From JAJZCD01 sp964570005 (GTDB taxonomy: Bacteria; Patescibacteriota; Saccharimonadia; Saccharimonadales; UBA4665): DNA of 59,473 bases. The notes below the pieces were generated by a model. The model was not told the origin of the DNA. It searched no databases and worked only from the letters and a program-made list of their open reading frames with translations. This document shows, in pieces, positions 25,710 to 35,508 of the stretch; the stretch's first letter is position 1, and each line of letters opens with the position of its first letter. The stretch is taken from the NCBI GenBank assembly GCA_964570005.1, contig CAZMWE010000002.1, forward strand, positions 1 through 59,473, in the 5' to 3' direction. The position numbers and the translations under genes are program-made.

Positions 25710-25810
25710 TGGCCGGCTCGCCCAGACAGGTTCCAACTCTTTCAGGGCTCCCGGCACAAATATCCGTAAAATGGGCAACGTCGCTCACGCTAGTCTGAGC
25801 GAACCGGCCA
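25710..25810. repeat. Inverted repeat between ileS and rplU
   Basis: Eighteen-base arms at 25710-25727 (TGGCCGGCTCGCCCAGAC) and 25793-25810 (GTCTGAGCGAACCGGCCA) match at 16 of 18 positions and enclose 65 bp. They begin just after the ileS stop. Confidence 0.7.
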
Positions 25811-25883
25811 CCCAGTCTTTACTTAAGGGGTCATATCTGGTACAATTTTCAGGTTAAGTCATTTCTTGTAAGGAAGCCTAGTA

Positions 25884-26195
25884 ATGAAAAAAGCAGTCAT
25901 CGCCACCGGCGGGAAGCAGTACGTTGTCGCCGAAGGTGACACCGTAACCATAGAGCGTCTTGCGGACGCCGATAAAAAAAGCGTGAAATTCGACGCTCTA
26001 TTGGTTGTTGACGGCGACAAGGTAAGCGTGGGTATGCCACTAGTTAGCGGTGCGAGTGTGACCGCCAGTGTGGTTGACGCCGAAGCCAAGGCCGACAAAG
26101 TCACCGCTATCCGCTACAAAGCTAAGAAGCGTGTGCATAAGCTGCATGGCCACCGCCAGCTGCAGACGGTTCTCAAAATCGACAAGATAGTTTAG
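25884..26195 (+). CDS. rplU: 50S ribosomal protein L21
   Basis: The 103-residue protein shows the L21 pattern: KKAVIATGGKQYVVAEGDTV at the N-terminus, DKVSVGMPLVSGASVTASVV in the middle, and KAKKRVHKLHGHRQLQTVLK at the end. The last of these corresponds to the KxRKGHRQ-type rRNA-binding tail. AAGGAAG precedes the ATG. rpmA (L27), usually adjacent, is absent here; the next element is a terminator. Confidence 0.95.
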   Translation: MKKAVIATGGKQYVVAEGDTVTIERLADADKKSVKFDALLVVDGDKVSVGMPLVSGASVTASVVDAEAKADKVTAIRYKAKKRVHKLHGHRQLQTVLKIDKIV

Positions 26196-26210
26196 TTATC
26201 TTGATTCCGT

Positions 26211-26242
26211 TAAGCCCCGCCGCATATGCGGTGGGGCTTTTC
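26211..26242 (+). terminator. Intrinsic terminator after rplU
   Basis: The GC-rich stem AAGCCCCGCCGCA/TGCGGTGGGGCTT is followed by TTTC. Confidence 0.9.
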
Positions 26243-26567
26243 TATCTTTTAGTGCTAGTAGCCTGTGGATAACACTGTTGCGGATGTACTGGTGAAGTGC
26301 GCATCGTATTGTTTTTAACAACATATATAATGACTGCTATCGGCTTTATACAATCACTACAGACATAACCGTAACCTGTTTAACTAAATATTGTAGTATC
26401 CATTACATCAATATTTATTGTCAAGGAGAACCTAAATGAGGTAGTTGGGCAATCGCTCATTTTGCCTGGATCTGCCTTGTAACAGGGGAGCGAAAAGAGG
26501 GAAAATAGAAGCAGTGTTTTAACACAAAAAAACGTGTAAACACAAACCAAAACAATCCAACCAAAAA
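26243..26567 (+). other. Upstream region of the giant surface protein gene
   Basis: This AT-rich 325-bp gap has a perfect DnaA-box sequence on the minus strand (TGTGGATAA, 26274-26282) and a TATAAT at 26326-26331. A good Shine-Dalgarno sequence AAGGAG (26423-26428) precedes a two-codon frame ATG-AGG-TAG at 26436-26444. The giant ORF itself has no Shine-Dalgarno sequence; A-rich sequence precedes its ATG. Confidence 0.5.
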
Positions 26568-29500
26568 ATGGTCTACTCAACACCGAAAAAGCGAGTACTC
26601 TTCGCGCGTAAGCTGACACCTGTTCTGCTTGCTGTATTCGGTGTTTTTTCATTGCTGGTCATAAACCTGCACGCGCCGCAGACGGCGGCCACCGCATCAT
26701 CTACGGTCAACTTCCAGGCACGCCTGCAGAGTGCCGCCGGTACTATCGTGCCGGACGGCAACTATAACGTTGAATTCAAGCTCTACGATGCCAGCTCGTC
26801 CAGTGGCTCGTCCCAGGGAAGCTGCACCGGCGATACTCACTGCTTGTGGACCGAAGACTATACTGGTGCAAACGTTGTAACCGTCAAGAACGGTTACTTA
26901 AGCGTACGGCTTGGCAGCATCACGGCATTCTCCGGCTCGATTAACTGGAGTCAGCAGATGTATCTCACCATGAACATCGGCGGTACGGGTACCCCTAGTT
27001 GGGATGGTGAAATGAACCCACGACTGGCACTTACTGCGACACCGTATTCATTCGACTCCAATGCGGTCGGTGGTCTGACCGCTTCACAACTCGGCCAGCT
27101 AGCCGCAAATCAGACCTGGACCGGAGCGAACACAATTCAGGATACATCTACAACCGCCTTCCAGGTTGAGAACGGCAGCAGTGCGCTACTATTTGGTGTT
27201 GATACTTCAGGCGGCAATGTGAACATAGGCGCGACTGGAACGACCGCCCTGGATTCGCATGTAAACATTGGAAACTCCAGTGCCTCCGGCAACAGTCAGT
27301 TCGTGACTATCGGCTCGGTGACCGGATCGTCATCGACGCTTATTCAGGCGGGTGCCAGCAGCGGGCTAGGCATCCAGGTGGCGGCAACCGGTACTATAGC
27401 TATTGCTACCACAAACAATAACAATGTTCAGATTGGTACCGCTGCGACGACCGGTTATGTTACCATTGGCGGCACTTCCCAGACGGGTACTATTACGATA
27501 GGTCAGTCGACTGCAAGTAACTCAATTGCTATCGGCAGCAGCGTCGGCAGCAGTCATACACAGCAGATTAGCATCGGTACCAGTTCGAGCGGTACTACTC
27601 AGATCAGCCTTGGCAGCACGACAACCGGCAGTAGCACAGAAATTAGCGGCGGGACTGGTGGCTTGAGCCTTGAGACTGGTAGCGTAACTAGCGGTAATTC
27701 AGGCACAGTTTCAATTATGAGTGGTGACTCCAGCAGTGGTGCGAGTGGTAATGTCAATATCGATACTGGTGCTAGTGCTTCTTCGACGGGGTCTACTCTT
27801 GAGCATGACACTTTTGAGAGCGGCACTGACAGTTATGCGGGCGGCTATAACTATACTGGTGAAGCTCAGTCAAGTACGTATGCCGAGACAGGCAGTCATA
27901 GCCTAACCATCACATCCACTAACCAGTTCTGGGGTATTGATAGCCCATTTCCTGGTCCCTCAGTAACGCCGGGGGGACTGTATTATATGAGTATTTGGGT
28001 TCGGGGTACTTCTGCAGGTAACGTTGCGCTCAATGCGGAGTGGGTAAATGGGAGCCCGAGTCAGTCTGTCGTAAGCCAGATTACGGCTGCTACTACGTCT
28101 GGCTGGGCGCAGTTAAGCGGCTACGTTACAGCACCTGCCGGGGCAACCAACGTCTGGCTTTCAATTACGAGCAACACCGCTTCCGCAGATGTGATATATA
28201 TAGACAACGCACTTATAGAGGGCGGATCGGCATCACCATATATAAGTATTGGTGCCACAAACGCGGCTGCAGTTATTCTTGGGAGCACCAATGCTGCCGG
28301 GGGTACTATAATCCAGGGCGGATCTGATGGCATTGACATTGTTGCCGCAACAGGGAAGAGTATCAATATCGGGACCGATCAGGATAATGCGGTGACTGTC
28401 GGCGATAACAGTGGTGTTCAGCCTCTGACGCTGCAGGGTGGGGGGATAACGCAGACCATCACCGGATCAGCCACGAATCCTTCGGATATCATTGCGACGA
28501 GCGTTAACTCTACTAAGGCTTTTCAGGTACAGGACAGCAGTAGTGCTAACGTCCTGACAGTGGACACATCGGGTGATGTGGTGGACGTGGGCTCCAACGC
28601 AAGTCTTGTTCATCCTGCGCAGCTGTATGTCAAGAATACCAATGCCTCTAATCGGGCACTGATCTTACAAGGTGCTAGCAGTCAGTCGGTCGATATTCTG
28701 GACATATATAACAGTAGCGGTCAATTTGTGTCGGGTTACGATGTCAATGGTAACGAGTATCTGAATGGCTCACTTCAGACCGGAACGACTTCGGCGGCGG
28801 GCTCAGTGGCTCTGAAGGACGGGACATCGAATAACTACGGTGTGACGCTTACCAGCCAAGCTCTCAGCAATAGCTACTCGCTGTATCTCCCTGCAACCGG
28901 TGCCACCGGCAGCCAGTGTCTGCAGTCAACAAGCGGCTCGACCACGAGCTCGACTACCTTGCAGTTTAGCAGCTGTAGCTCCATTAGTACGGCCCCGACT
29001 ACGACACTTCAGAACACTATTTCTCCGTCCACTTCCGCCGTAGTCGGTCTGACAGTCAACGGCACATCAGGCGCAACGTCCGCGCAGGCGTTAATCGTTA
29101 GCCAAGCATATGGTGCTGATGCTATGGATGTTAACGTTACGGGCGGCAGCCAGACGAACGGTATTCTCGTTAATCGTACCAACTCAGGTACGTTGACCAA
29201 CGGTATTCAGATAGAAAACACCTCCGGCACTATTACGAATGGCCTGACCTTCACCGGTACCTTTGCAGCTGACCTGATTAACGCCCCAAACCTCGTCGTT
29301 ACTAACGCGGGGGTGTTTACTAGCGGTTCCATAAACTGGAGCGGTAATATTACCACCAGTGGCAATATTAGTACCAGCAGTACTGGTACCGTCACCTCGG
29401 CCGGGTTACTGACCGGTAACGGTGGCCTGACTGTCAGCGGTGGAGCCTTCTCTCTGACTGGCAACGCTGCCAGTACTGTTACTACTGCAGCTGGCACCAC

Positions 29501-32500
29501 CAGCGCGGGTGTTACTATCGGTAGCGGCAATGCCTCGGCTGGTGCTAGTGGCAGCATCTCCATCGACACCGGTACTTCTACGAGCGGTACGCCGACTATA
29601 TCCATCGGTACTGCCAATGCCAAAGCGGTCAACATCGGGAATAGCAACAGCCCCATAGGCATCACTGGCAATACCACGGTGACCGGTACGCTAAGTGGCA
29701 ACAGTACAGTGAACGGTGCGACCGGCTTGCAGACCAATGGCGTAACACGTATCGATGCCAGCGGTAACTTCAGCGGCGGCACAGTAAATACTGACACCTT
29801 GAGCAGTAGTGCACTCACATTCAGTGGTAGCACGGGTACGATAGGTGCCACCGGCACTAATAACAGCGTGACGGTGCAGGCCGCTGGCACGGGTACGCTT
29901 AGTTTGCAGGCGAGCGGTACAGGCAGCATATTGATCGGTACTACTGCTGCCAGCACCGTGACTATCGGCAACAGTACCAACGGTGGCTTGTTCGTCAACA
30001 ACGGTGCTACCGAAAATAACGTTAAGGCGTTAGGTAACCAGTCCGGCAACATAACCCTGACCGCTTCTACCACGGTGGATGCATACACCTACTTCACCAT
30101 AGCTCAGACTACTGCCAGCGTCACCGTTACGCTGCCGACCACAGGCGTGACTGCGGCTGGTATTATTATCTACATCAGCAACACAGGCAGCACTAGTGTT
30201 ACGATTGGAGCTGCTACGAATGTGCCTCTTGCAAACGGTGCGAGTGCTGAATTTATTTGGAATGGAAGTGCTTGGAACGCCGTGACGAACCTCACTACCA
30301 GTGGCGTCACCTCCGGCACCTACGGTTCAGCCAGCCAGGTTGGTCAGTTCATTGTCAACTCCCAGGGTATCGTTACATCGGCCAGCAACGTGTCCATCTC
30401 CATCACAAACAGTAACCTGCAGAGCGGTGCCTACGGTGCCATCACTAGCGCCAACAGTATGACCAGCGCCAGTAGTCTGGCCACGGTCGGTGCATTGAAT
30501 AGCGGTTCCATCGCCAGCGGCTTCGGTAGTATACTCACCACCAGCTCCATCCAGGGCGGTAGCGTCACGGTTGGGGCGTCGGCCGGTAATGGTTCCTTAA
30601 CTAACAACGGCACGACGCTGTACGCTACCGACAGCTCGCAGAGCTTTAGTGCGAATGGCAGCATTGCCAATATCAACGCCTATTCTTCCATCACCATTAC
30701 CGCTACGGCTACAAGCCTGACATTGACCCTACCGGACCCAAGCCCAACAACTGCCGGCAAGCTCCTCTACATAAGCAACAATTCAAGTGGCTCGAACTTA
30801 TTTACACTTTCACCGACCCACGGAACCTCAATGCTACTTAACACTGGCGCCGCTGCAACGCTCCTGTGGAATGGTAGTGCATGGGTGGGCGCAGGTTCTG
30901 ATGCAAGCTCTATCCTTAACCAGAATGCGTCGACACAAACGGCAAACTTTAAGATAACGGGTACTGGCACGGCCAATGCCTTGCAAGCGAGTAGTTTGGA
31001 TGTAGCTAGTGCGGGCACACTGACTGTCGGCGGTACGACGGCTACAAGCGTAACCGTTGGTAACACTAGTAGTGCGACTACTATCCAAGGCGGAACAAGC
31101 AGTAGTGGTGCTGTGGTGATTCAAGCCGGTGCCGGTGGTTTGATTGGTATTGGTGACACTGCTACGACCACCACCATCAACGTCGGTGGCGTTACCAACA
31201 ATGGCACCGATACAGTCAACATCGCCACTAACGCGACGAACCCAGACACGATTACCATCGGCTCAACCAACAGTAGCAGTACCACGAAGCTGCAGGCCGG
31301 TGCTGTCAGCGAGACACTTTCTAACACCGGTGATGTTATCAAGACCACCACGAACTCCACCTCAGCCTTCCAAGTCCAGAACTTAAGCTCAGCCTCAATC
31401 TTTGACGTCGACACCACCAATTCAGCTATTGTGCTCGGACCCGACGGGACGACCAGCAATATTACTATTCGGGGCGGTGTTGGGACCGGCACAAACGTTG
31501 CAGGCAGTAACATTACCTTCCAGGCTTCGAACGGCACTGGCTCGGGGGGTTCTGGCTCGATCATCCTCCAGACGGCTGCGCCGACGGCGGCTAGCAGCAT
31601 CGGCGTGGACAACAGCGGCTCAACATATACGTTCACTAACACTCAGACGCTTAGCTTTACGACTGGCTCGCAGTCAAACCGCCTCATGGTGGTTGTTGCC
31701 AATATGTCTCTCGGTAACTCGGTCAGCACCCTAGCGTATAACGGTTCGTCTTTAACTAAGATCACTAGCCTGAACACGCCAAACGTCCACGGGACCGGCG
31801 GTGCGCATATCGAGATGTGGTATATGAAAGCGCCGTCGAGCGGTACGCACAACCTCGTGGCTACCTTGTCCGGTGCCAACGGTTCCATCGGTGTCACCAC
31901 GTACTATAACGTCGACCAAACGACTCCATTGGGTACGGCTGCCACCAACAGTGGGACTACTTCCGGTGCGGGGTCATCAAGCGTGTCGACATCGACGGCA
32001 AACAGCACCCAGGTAGTGGTTGACGGTATAGTGGTCGACGACGGTAATCCGTACATTGGTGCGCCGGGCTCTGGCCAGACGCAGCAATGGCTTGTCCAAG
32101 ACAATTCCGGTATCTTCTCATCCAGTTCTTCGACCAAGCCCGGCACTGGGGGTACGGTAACCACGACCTGGAGTTTAGCGAACACAATTGACTGGGCTGC
32201 CATCGGTGTACCGATTAACCCGGTAACGACAGGCGGTTCGACTTCGGACACCATGAGCAATACTTTGACCGCGGCTAGCAACGGCGTTCAGATTCAGAAT
32301 AGCTCCGGGACAACCCTGCTGAGCGTCGATACTATTAACAACAAGACCACGCTGACCAACGCTGGCGCAACTACCTCCAGCATTTCTACCTCAGGTACGA
32401 ACTGGGATAACGGCGGGACGAACGTGGAAACTGTCTCGGTAACGCCGGCGGTGGTCGGCGACATCATGCTCGTTGCGACTTGTGAATGTGGCAGCGGTAA

Positions 32501-34523
32501 CCATGTAACCGGTATCTCGGGGGGTGACGTGACGACCTGGACGCAACTAGTGGCTACCCCCACGACCGGAGCACTCACCATCTATCACCTGTGGGAGGGC
32601 AAGATTACGAGCACCGGCACGACCAACGTCAGTATTTCCTGGAGCGGTACGCCAGGGGTCACCACTGAGGTAAATGCCCAGGAATTCAGCTCTTCCTACG
32701 GCTCCAGTGCCAACTGGTCGTTCGTGGTTGCGAACGATGCCCACAACCTCAGTAGTAGCACGACGGTGACGTATCCGTCACTGACGTCGACTGCCGCGGG
32801 CCAAGCGTACTGGGGTTATATGGTTACGGGTGCTACCAGTATAAATAACAGCTGTACCACCGGCACTGGCTTTACGTGTATCCAAACGTCAACTGGTCAT
32901 GAAGGGGCGGCCTGGAATACCTCATTGGCCGCCAACACGGCGTATGCGCCGACCCAGACCTCGAATGCGAGTGGCACCAGTGGTGGCGTGGGTGTCATTA
33001 TGTCGGCGCTGCCGTCAAGTGCGAACACCGCACTCCTCGTTAGTTCCACGGGGGTCAATGCCCTCCAGGTCCAGAATGAAGCCGGAACCTCTATCCTCAA
33101 TGACGATACGACGACCGGTGCATTGACCATTGCCGGGGGACTGACGGGTGGAGAGTACAACTCGGGCCTCATATCCGATCCTAATGGGCTGAACTACACC
33201 ATAGGGACTGATGCCCTGGTATATAACCTGGCAACTACGTCAGGGACAACTGCCACTACTGCTACTTCAGTATTCAATGTGACCGGTCTGCCGGCCGTTG
33301 ACGGTACGGTCGCCTACTTCTCGGTGACGGCGGCAAAGACTTCGTCGACCGCCGTACATACCGTCGATCTTGAGATTAATGGTGGCTCGGTTATTAGTGG
33401 CCCTGCGACCACGTCTACAAACTCGGCGCAGAGCGTAACACATTCATTTACGCTCGCTCGTATTAACGGCGTCTGGGCGGTGGTGGGGAGTGGCCTGTCG
33501 GCCGCTGTGGGCTCGACCACATCCACCGCCAACACCGCTGACTACGCCGAATGGATCGACTACAGTGGTGATGTGGCACCACAACCTGGTGATGTCCTGA
33601 CGGTCGGTGATGACGCCACCTCCGTGAAGGACAGTACAATGCCGTATGACAATCATGCGATCGGCGTCGTCTCCACTACACCGTACACTGTTGGTGGTGC
33701 CGACGATGGTCACTCCGTGGTCATGGCTCTGACCGGCCGTGTGCCCGTCAAGGTGAGTCTGGAGAACGGCCCGATTGAACCGGGTGATCCGCTGACCAGC
33801 TCCAGTACACCAGGCGTAGCCATGAAGGCGACTGAAGGTGGTCAGATCATCGGGACAGCACTGGAAGCGTATGATGGTACCGAGCCAAGTAATGAAATCA
33901 ATGTCCAGCTACATCCCGGGTACGATAATCCTAATCCGGGGAGTATACAGGGCAACGCTAACATCAGTGGTGGGCTGTATGTGGGGGGTGACGCTGATAT
34001 AGAGGGTAGTCTGATCGTAGCCGGCACCACTACCACGCAGAACTTGACGGTGAGCGGGAGTGCTAGCTTGGCGGTGCTGAGGGTGAGCGGTGGCATTAGC
34101 ACCGACAGCGTCACGGTGGCGGGCCAGGTAAGTGCGGCCACAATGGTGGTTAGTGGCACTGCCAGCTTTGGTGGGGACGTGACGCTGGCCGGCCACTTCA
34201 TCACCGGTGGCACCGCGCCAACCACGGCTGTAAACACTGCCACAGCCGGCAGCACAGCCACTTGTGCGGTAGCGGGCAATGACACTAGCGGTACCATAAC
34301 CTTGCAGTCACAGGGCACCGGCCAGGCGGCGGGTGCGCAATGTACGCTGACCTTCGACAAGGCTTTCGGATCCGCGCCGCGTACAGTTCTCTCACCGAAC
34401 GACTCCGGCAGCGCGGCCATGGGTGCCTACCTGCAAAGTACGCCGACTACCACGACCCTGAATTTCACCGCTATTCCGACTGCCGGCCAAACCTACAACT
34501 ACAACTACTTCGCCCCACAGTAG
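26568..34523 (+). CDS. Giant Ser/Thr/Gly-rich surface protein (putative adhesin)
   Basis: This 2651-residue protein has one N-terminal hydrophobic segment (about 16-33, signal or anchor). A globular domain starting STVNFQARLQSAAGTIVPDG (about 45-165) follows. Then come long stretches of short Gly/Ser/Thr/Asn repeats with INIG/TIGN motifs, typical of beta-helical or fibre proteins. A module of the type FQVQNsSsxxxxxVDT recurs at least five times. A carbohydrate-binding-module-like domain spans about 411-552, and further domains lie near 1675-1885 and 1935-2150. Residues ~2320-2455 (DYAEWIDYSGDVAPQPGDVL ... GRVPVKVSLENG) resemble the peptidase G2/phage-fibre C-terminal region. No LPxTG end is present. 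A role in host attachment is inference. Confidence 0.85.
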   Translation: MVYSTPKKRVLFARKLTPVLLAVFGVFSLLVINLHAPQTAATASSTVNFQARLQSAAGTIVPDGNYNVEFKLYDASSSSGSSQGSCTGDTHCLWTEDYTGANVVTVKNGYLSVRLGSITAFSGSINWSQQMYLTMNIGGTGTPSWDGEMNPRLALTATPYSFDSNAVGGLTASQLGQLAANQTWTGANTIQDTSTTAFQVENGSSALLFGVDTSGGNVNIGATGTTALDSHVNIGNSSASGNSQFVTIGSVTGSSSTLIQAGASSGLGIQVAATGTIAIATTNNNNVQIGTAATTGYVTIGGTSQTGTITIGQSTASNSIAIGSSVGSSHTQQISIGTSSSGTTQISLGSTTTGSSTEISGGTGGLSLETGSVTSGNSGTVSIMSGDSSSGASGNVNIDTGASASSTGSTLEHDTFESGTDSYAGGYNYTGEAQSSTYAETGSHSLTITSTNQFWGIDSPFPGPSVTPGGLYYMSIWVRGTSAGNVALNAEWVNGSPSQSVVSQITAATTSGWAQLSGYVTAPAGATNVWLSITSNTASADVIYIDNALIEGGSASPYISIGATNAAAVILGSTNAAGGTIIQGGSDGIDIVAATGKSINIGTDQDNAVTVGDNSGVQPLTLQGGGITQTITGSATNPSDIIATSVNSTKAFQVQDSSSANVLTVDTSGDVVDVGSNASLVHPAQLYVKNTNASNRALILQGASSQSVDILDIYNSSGQFVSGYDVNGNEYLNGSLQTGTTSAAGSVALKDGTSNNYGVTLTSQALSNSYSLYLPATGATGSQCLQSTSGSTTSSTTLQFSSCSSISTAPTTTLQNTISPSTSAVVGLTVNGTSGATSAQALIVSQAYGADAMDVNVTGGSQTNGILVNRTNSGTLTNGIQIENTSGTITNGLTFTGTFAADLINAPNLVVTNAGVFTSGSINWSGNITTSGNISTSSTGTVTSAGLLTGNGGLTVSGGAFSLTGNAASTVTTAAGTTSAGVTIGSGNASAGASGSISIDTGTSTSGTPTISIGTANAKAVNIGNSNSPIGITGNTTVTGTLSGNSTVNGATGLQTNGVTRIDASGNFSGGTVNTDTLSSSALTFSGSTGTIGATGTNNSVTVQAAGTGTLSLQASGTGSILIGTTAASTVTIGNSTNGGLFVNNGATENNVKALGNQSGNITLTASTTVDAYTYFTIAQTTASVTVTLPTTGVTAAGIIIYISNTGSTSVTIGAATNVPLANGASAEFIWNGSAWNAVTNLTTSGVTSGTYGSASQVGQFIVNSQGIVTSASNVSISITNSNLQSGAYGAITSANSMTSASSLATVGALNSGSIASGFGSILTTSSIQGGSVTVGASAGNGSLTNNGTTLYATDSSQSFSANGSIANINAYSSITITATATSLTLTLPDPSPTTAGKLLYISNNSSGSNLFTLSPTHGTSMLLNTGAAATLLWNGSAWVGAGSDASSILNQNASTQTANFKITGTGTANALQASSLDVASAGTLTVGGTTATSVTVGNTSSATTIQGGTSSSGAVVIQAGAGGLIGIGDTATTTTINVGGVTNNGTDTVNIATNATNPDTITIGSTNSSSTTKLQAGAVSETLSNTGDVIKTTTNSTSAFQVQNLSSASIFDVDTTNSAIVLGPDGTTSNITIRGGVGTGTNVAGSNITFQASNGTGSGGSGSIILQTAAPTAASSIGVDNSGSTYTFTNTQTLSFTTGSQSNRLMVVVANMSLGNSVSTLAYNGSSLTKITSLNTPNVHGTGGAHIEMWYMKAPSSGTHNLVATLSGANGSIGVTTYYNVDQTTPLGTAATNSGTTSGAGSSSVSTSTANSTQVVVDGIVVDDGNPYIGAPGSGQTQQWLVQDNSGIFSSSSSTKPGTGGTVTTTWSLANTIDWAAIGVPINPVTTGGSTSDTMSNTLTAASNGVQIQNSSGTTLLSVDTINNKTTLTNAGATTSSISTSGTNWDNGGTNVETVSVTPAVVGDIMLVATCECGSGNHVTGISGGDVTTWTQLVATPTTGALTIYHLWEGKITSTGTTNVSISWSGTPGVTTEVNAQEFSSSYGSSANWSFVVANDAHNLSSSTTVTYPSLTSTAAGQAYWGYMVTGATSINNSCTTGTGFTCIQTSTGHEGAAWNTSLAANTAYAPTQTSNASGTSGGVGVIMSALPSSANTALLVSSTGVNALQVQNEAGTSILNDDTTTGALTIAGGLTGGEYNSGLISDPNGLNYTIGTDALVYNLATTSGTTATTATSVFNVTGLPAVDGTVAYFSVTAAKTSSTAVHTVDLEINGGSVISGPATTSTNSAQSVTHSFTLARINGVWAVVGSGLSAAVGSTTSTANTADYAEWIDYSGDVAPQPGDVLTVGDDATSVKDSTMPYDNHAIGVVSTTPYTVGGADDGHSVVMALTGRVPVKVSLENGPIEPGDPLTSSSTPGVAMKATEGGQIIGTALEAYDGTEPSNEINVQLHPGYDNPNPGSIQGNANISGGLYVGGDADIEGSLIVAGTTTTQNLTVSGSASLAVLRVSGGISTDSVTVAGQVSAATMVVSGTASFGGDVTLAGHFITGGTAPTTAVNTATAGSTATCAVAGNDTSGTITLQSQGTGQAAGAQCTLTFDKAFGSAPRTVLSPNDSGSAAMGAYLQSTPTTTTLNFTAIPTAGQTYNYNYFAPQ

Positions 34524-34566
34524 GCGGCCGAATCCGGCCCTTGATAGGGTATACTTGAAGTTAGCA

Positions 34567-35328
34567 ATGAAACGGGTGATAGCGGTTACGAACCAGAAGG
34601 GCGGCGTGGGTAAGACCACGACTGCCGTTAACTTAGCGGCGCAGCTGGCACAGGCTAATCGCCGTGTGGTACTGGTGGATATGGACCCGCAGGGTAATGC
34701 GACAAGCTCACTGGCGATCGAAAAGGAGCGGCTCCTAAGCACATTGTACGACGTACTGATTAGTGATGCGCAGCCGGCTGATATAGTCTTACCGACGAGT
34801 GTGCAAAACTTGTTCGTGTTACCGGCAAATAACACGCTAGCTCAGGCCGAAGTCGACCTGGTCGGTATGGAACGGCGCGAATACAAACTGCGTGACGTGC
34901 TGGCTCACGTGGATGCCGAGCTGGTAATAATTGATTGTCCACCTGCGCTGGGGCTTTTGACGGTCAACGCACTGACGGCGGCCAGTGATGTGCTGATCCC
35001 GGTGCAAGCTGAGTACTTTGCGCTGGAAGGTTTGGGTCAGCTGCTTCAAACGGTGCAGTTGGTGAAGCAGGGGCTTAACCCGTCTTTGGAGATTATGGGT
35101 GTGGTGCTGACCATGTTCAATAAGCGCATTAGCTTAAGTGAGCAGGTGAAAGCCGAGCTGATGCAGCACTTTGGCGCAAAGCTGTTCAAGACAGTAGTGC
35201 CGCGCAATGTGCGTTTGGCTGAAGCGCCGAGTTATGGCCACACAATTTTCGAGCATGACAAGTGGAGTAAGGGTGCCCGAGCATATAAACACCTGGGCGA
35301 CGAGGTGGCAAAACGGCTCGGATTTTAA
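34567..35328 (+). CDS. parA: Chromosome partitioning ATPase ParA (Soj)
   Basis: The 253-residue protein is a deviant Walker ATPase: NQKGGVGKTTTAVNLA (residues 9-24), VLVDMDPQGNATSSL, and VIIDCPPALGLLTVNA. It drives chromosome segregation with ParB. I chose the ATG at 34567 over an in-frame TTG at 34555. TATACT (34550-34555) lies 11 bases upstream with no Shine-Dalgarno sequence. Unlike the usual parAB operon, parB is on the opposite strand, converging on this gene. Confidence 0.93.
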   Translation: MKRVIAVTNQKGGVGKTTTAVNLAAQLAQANRRVVLVDMDPQGNATSSLAIEKERLLSTLYDVLISDAQPADIVLPTSVQNLFVLPANNTLAQAEVDLVGMERREYKLRDVLAHVDAELVIIDCPPALGLLTVNALTAASDVLIPVQAEYFALEGLGQLLQTVQLVKQGLNPSLEIMGVVLTMFNKRISLSEQVKAELMQHFGAKLFKTVVPRNVRLAEAPSYGHTIFEHDKWSKGARAYKHLGDEVAKRLGF

Positions 35329-35339
35329 ATCCTCACCCC

Positions 35340-35369
35340 TGTTCACAATGAACACTAAAAGTGTTCATT
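35340..35369. promoter_or_regulatory. Palindromic TGTTCA cluster after parA
   Basis: Three half-sites occur as TGTTCA (35340-35345), TGAACA (35349-35354) and TGTTCA (35362-35367). They can form either a 15-bp palindrome or a 9-bp stem AATGAACAC/GTGTTCATT (35347-35369). This may be the parA terminator stem or a protein-binding site. It is not a consensus parS (TGTTTCACGTGAAACA). Confidence 0.45.
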
Positions 35370-35379
35370 ACGGAGTTTC

Positions 35380-35506
35380 GCCGCAATGCGGAAAAGTAGC
35401 AAGCGTAAGACAGAAGGCCTAGGTGCAGCAGAAAAACCCTCCAGATTTTGTCTGATAACTATAGAGCAAGAAGTCTGGAAAACAGTGTTTTTCAGACGAG
35501 TCTGCA
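35380..35506. repeat. Structured repeat element, copy 1 (between parA and parB)
   Basis: It shares with copy 2 (36428-36560) the blocks CGGAAAAGTAGCAAGC (35389-35404) and AGAAAAACCCTCCAGA (35430-35445). It also shares TTTGTCTG, TAGAGC and a hairpin GTCTGGAAAAC/GTTTTTCAGAC (35473-35497). The 25 bases between the first two blocks are not conserved. The coding strand is not known. Confidence 0.75.
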
Positions 35507-35508
35507 GG

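Noticed and set aside
26274..26282. A perfect DnaA box (TTATCCACA on the minus strand) as evidence for a replication origin
   Set aside because: Only one box is present, dnaA and dnaN are not adjacent, and no cluster of boxes follows. A single 9-mer is expected by chance in a window of this size.
29207..30088. Long minus-strand frame (293 codons) opposite the giant surface protein gene, and several similar frames nearby
   Set aside because: These antisense frames arise from the skewed Ser/Thr/Gly codon use of the plus-strand gene; their translations are low-complexity Val/Leu/Pro sequence without domains or start signals.
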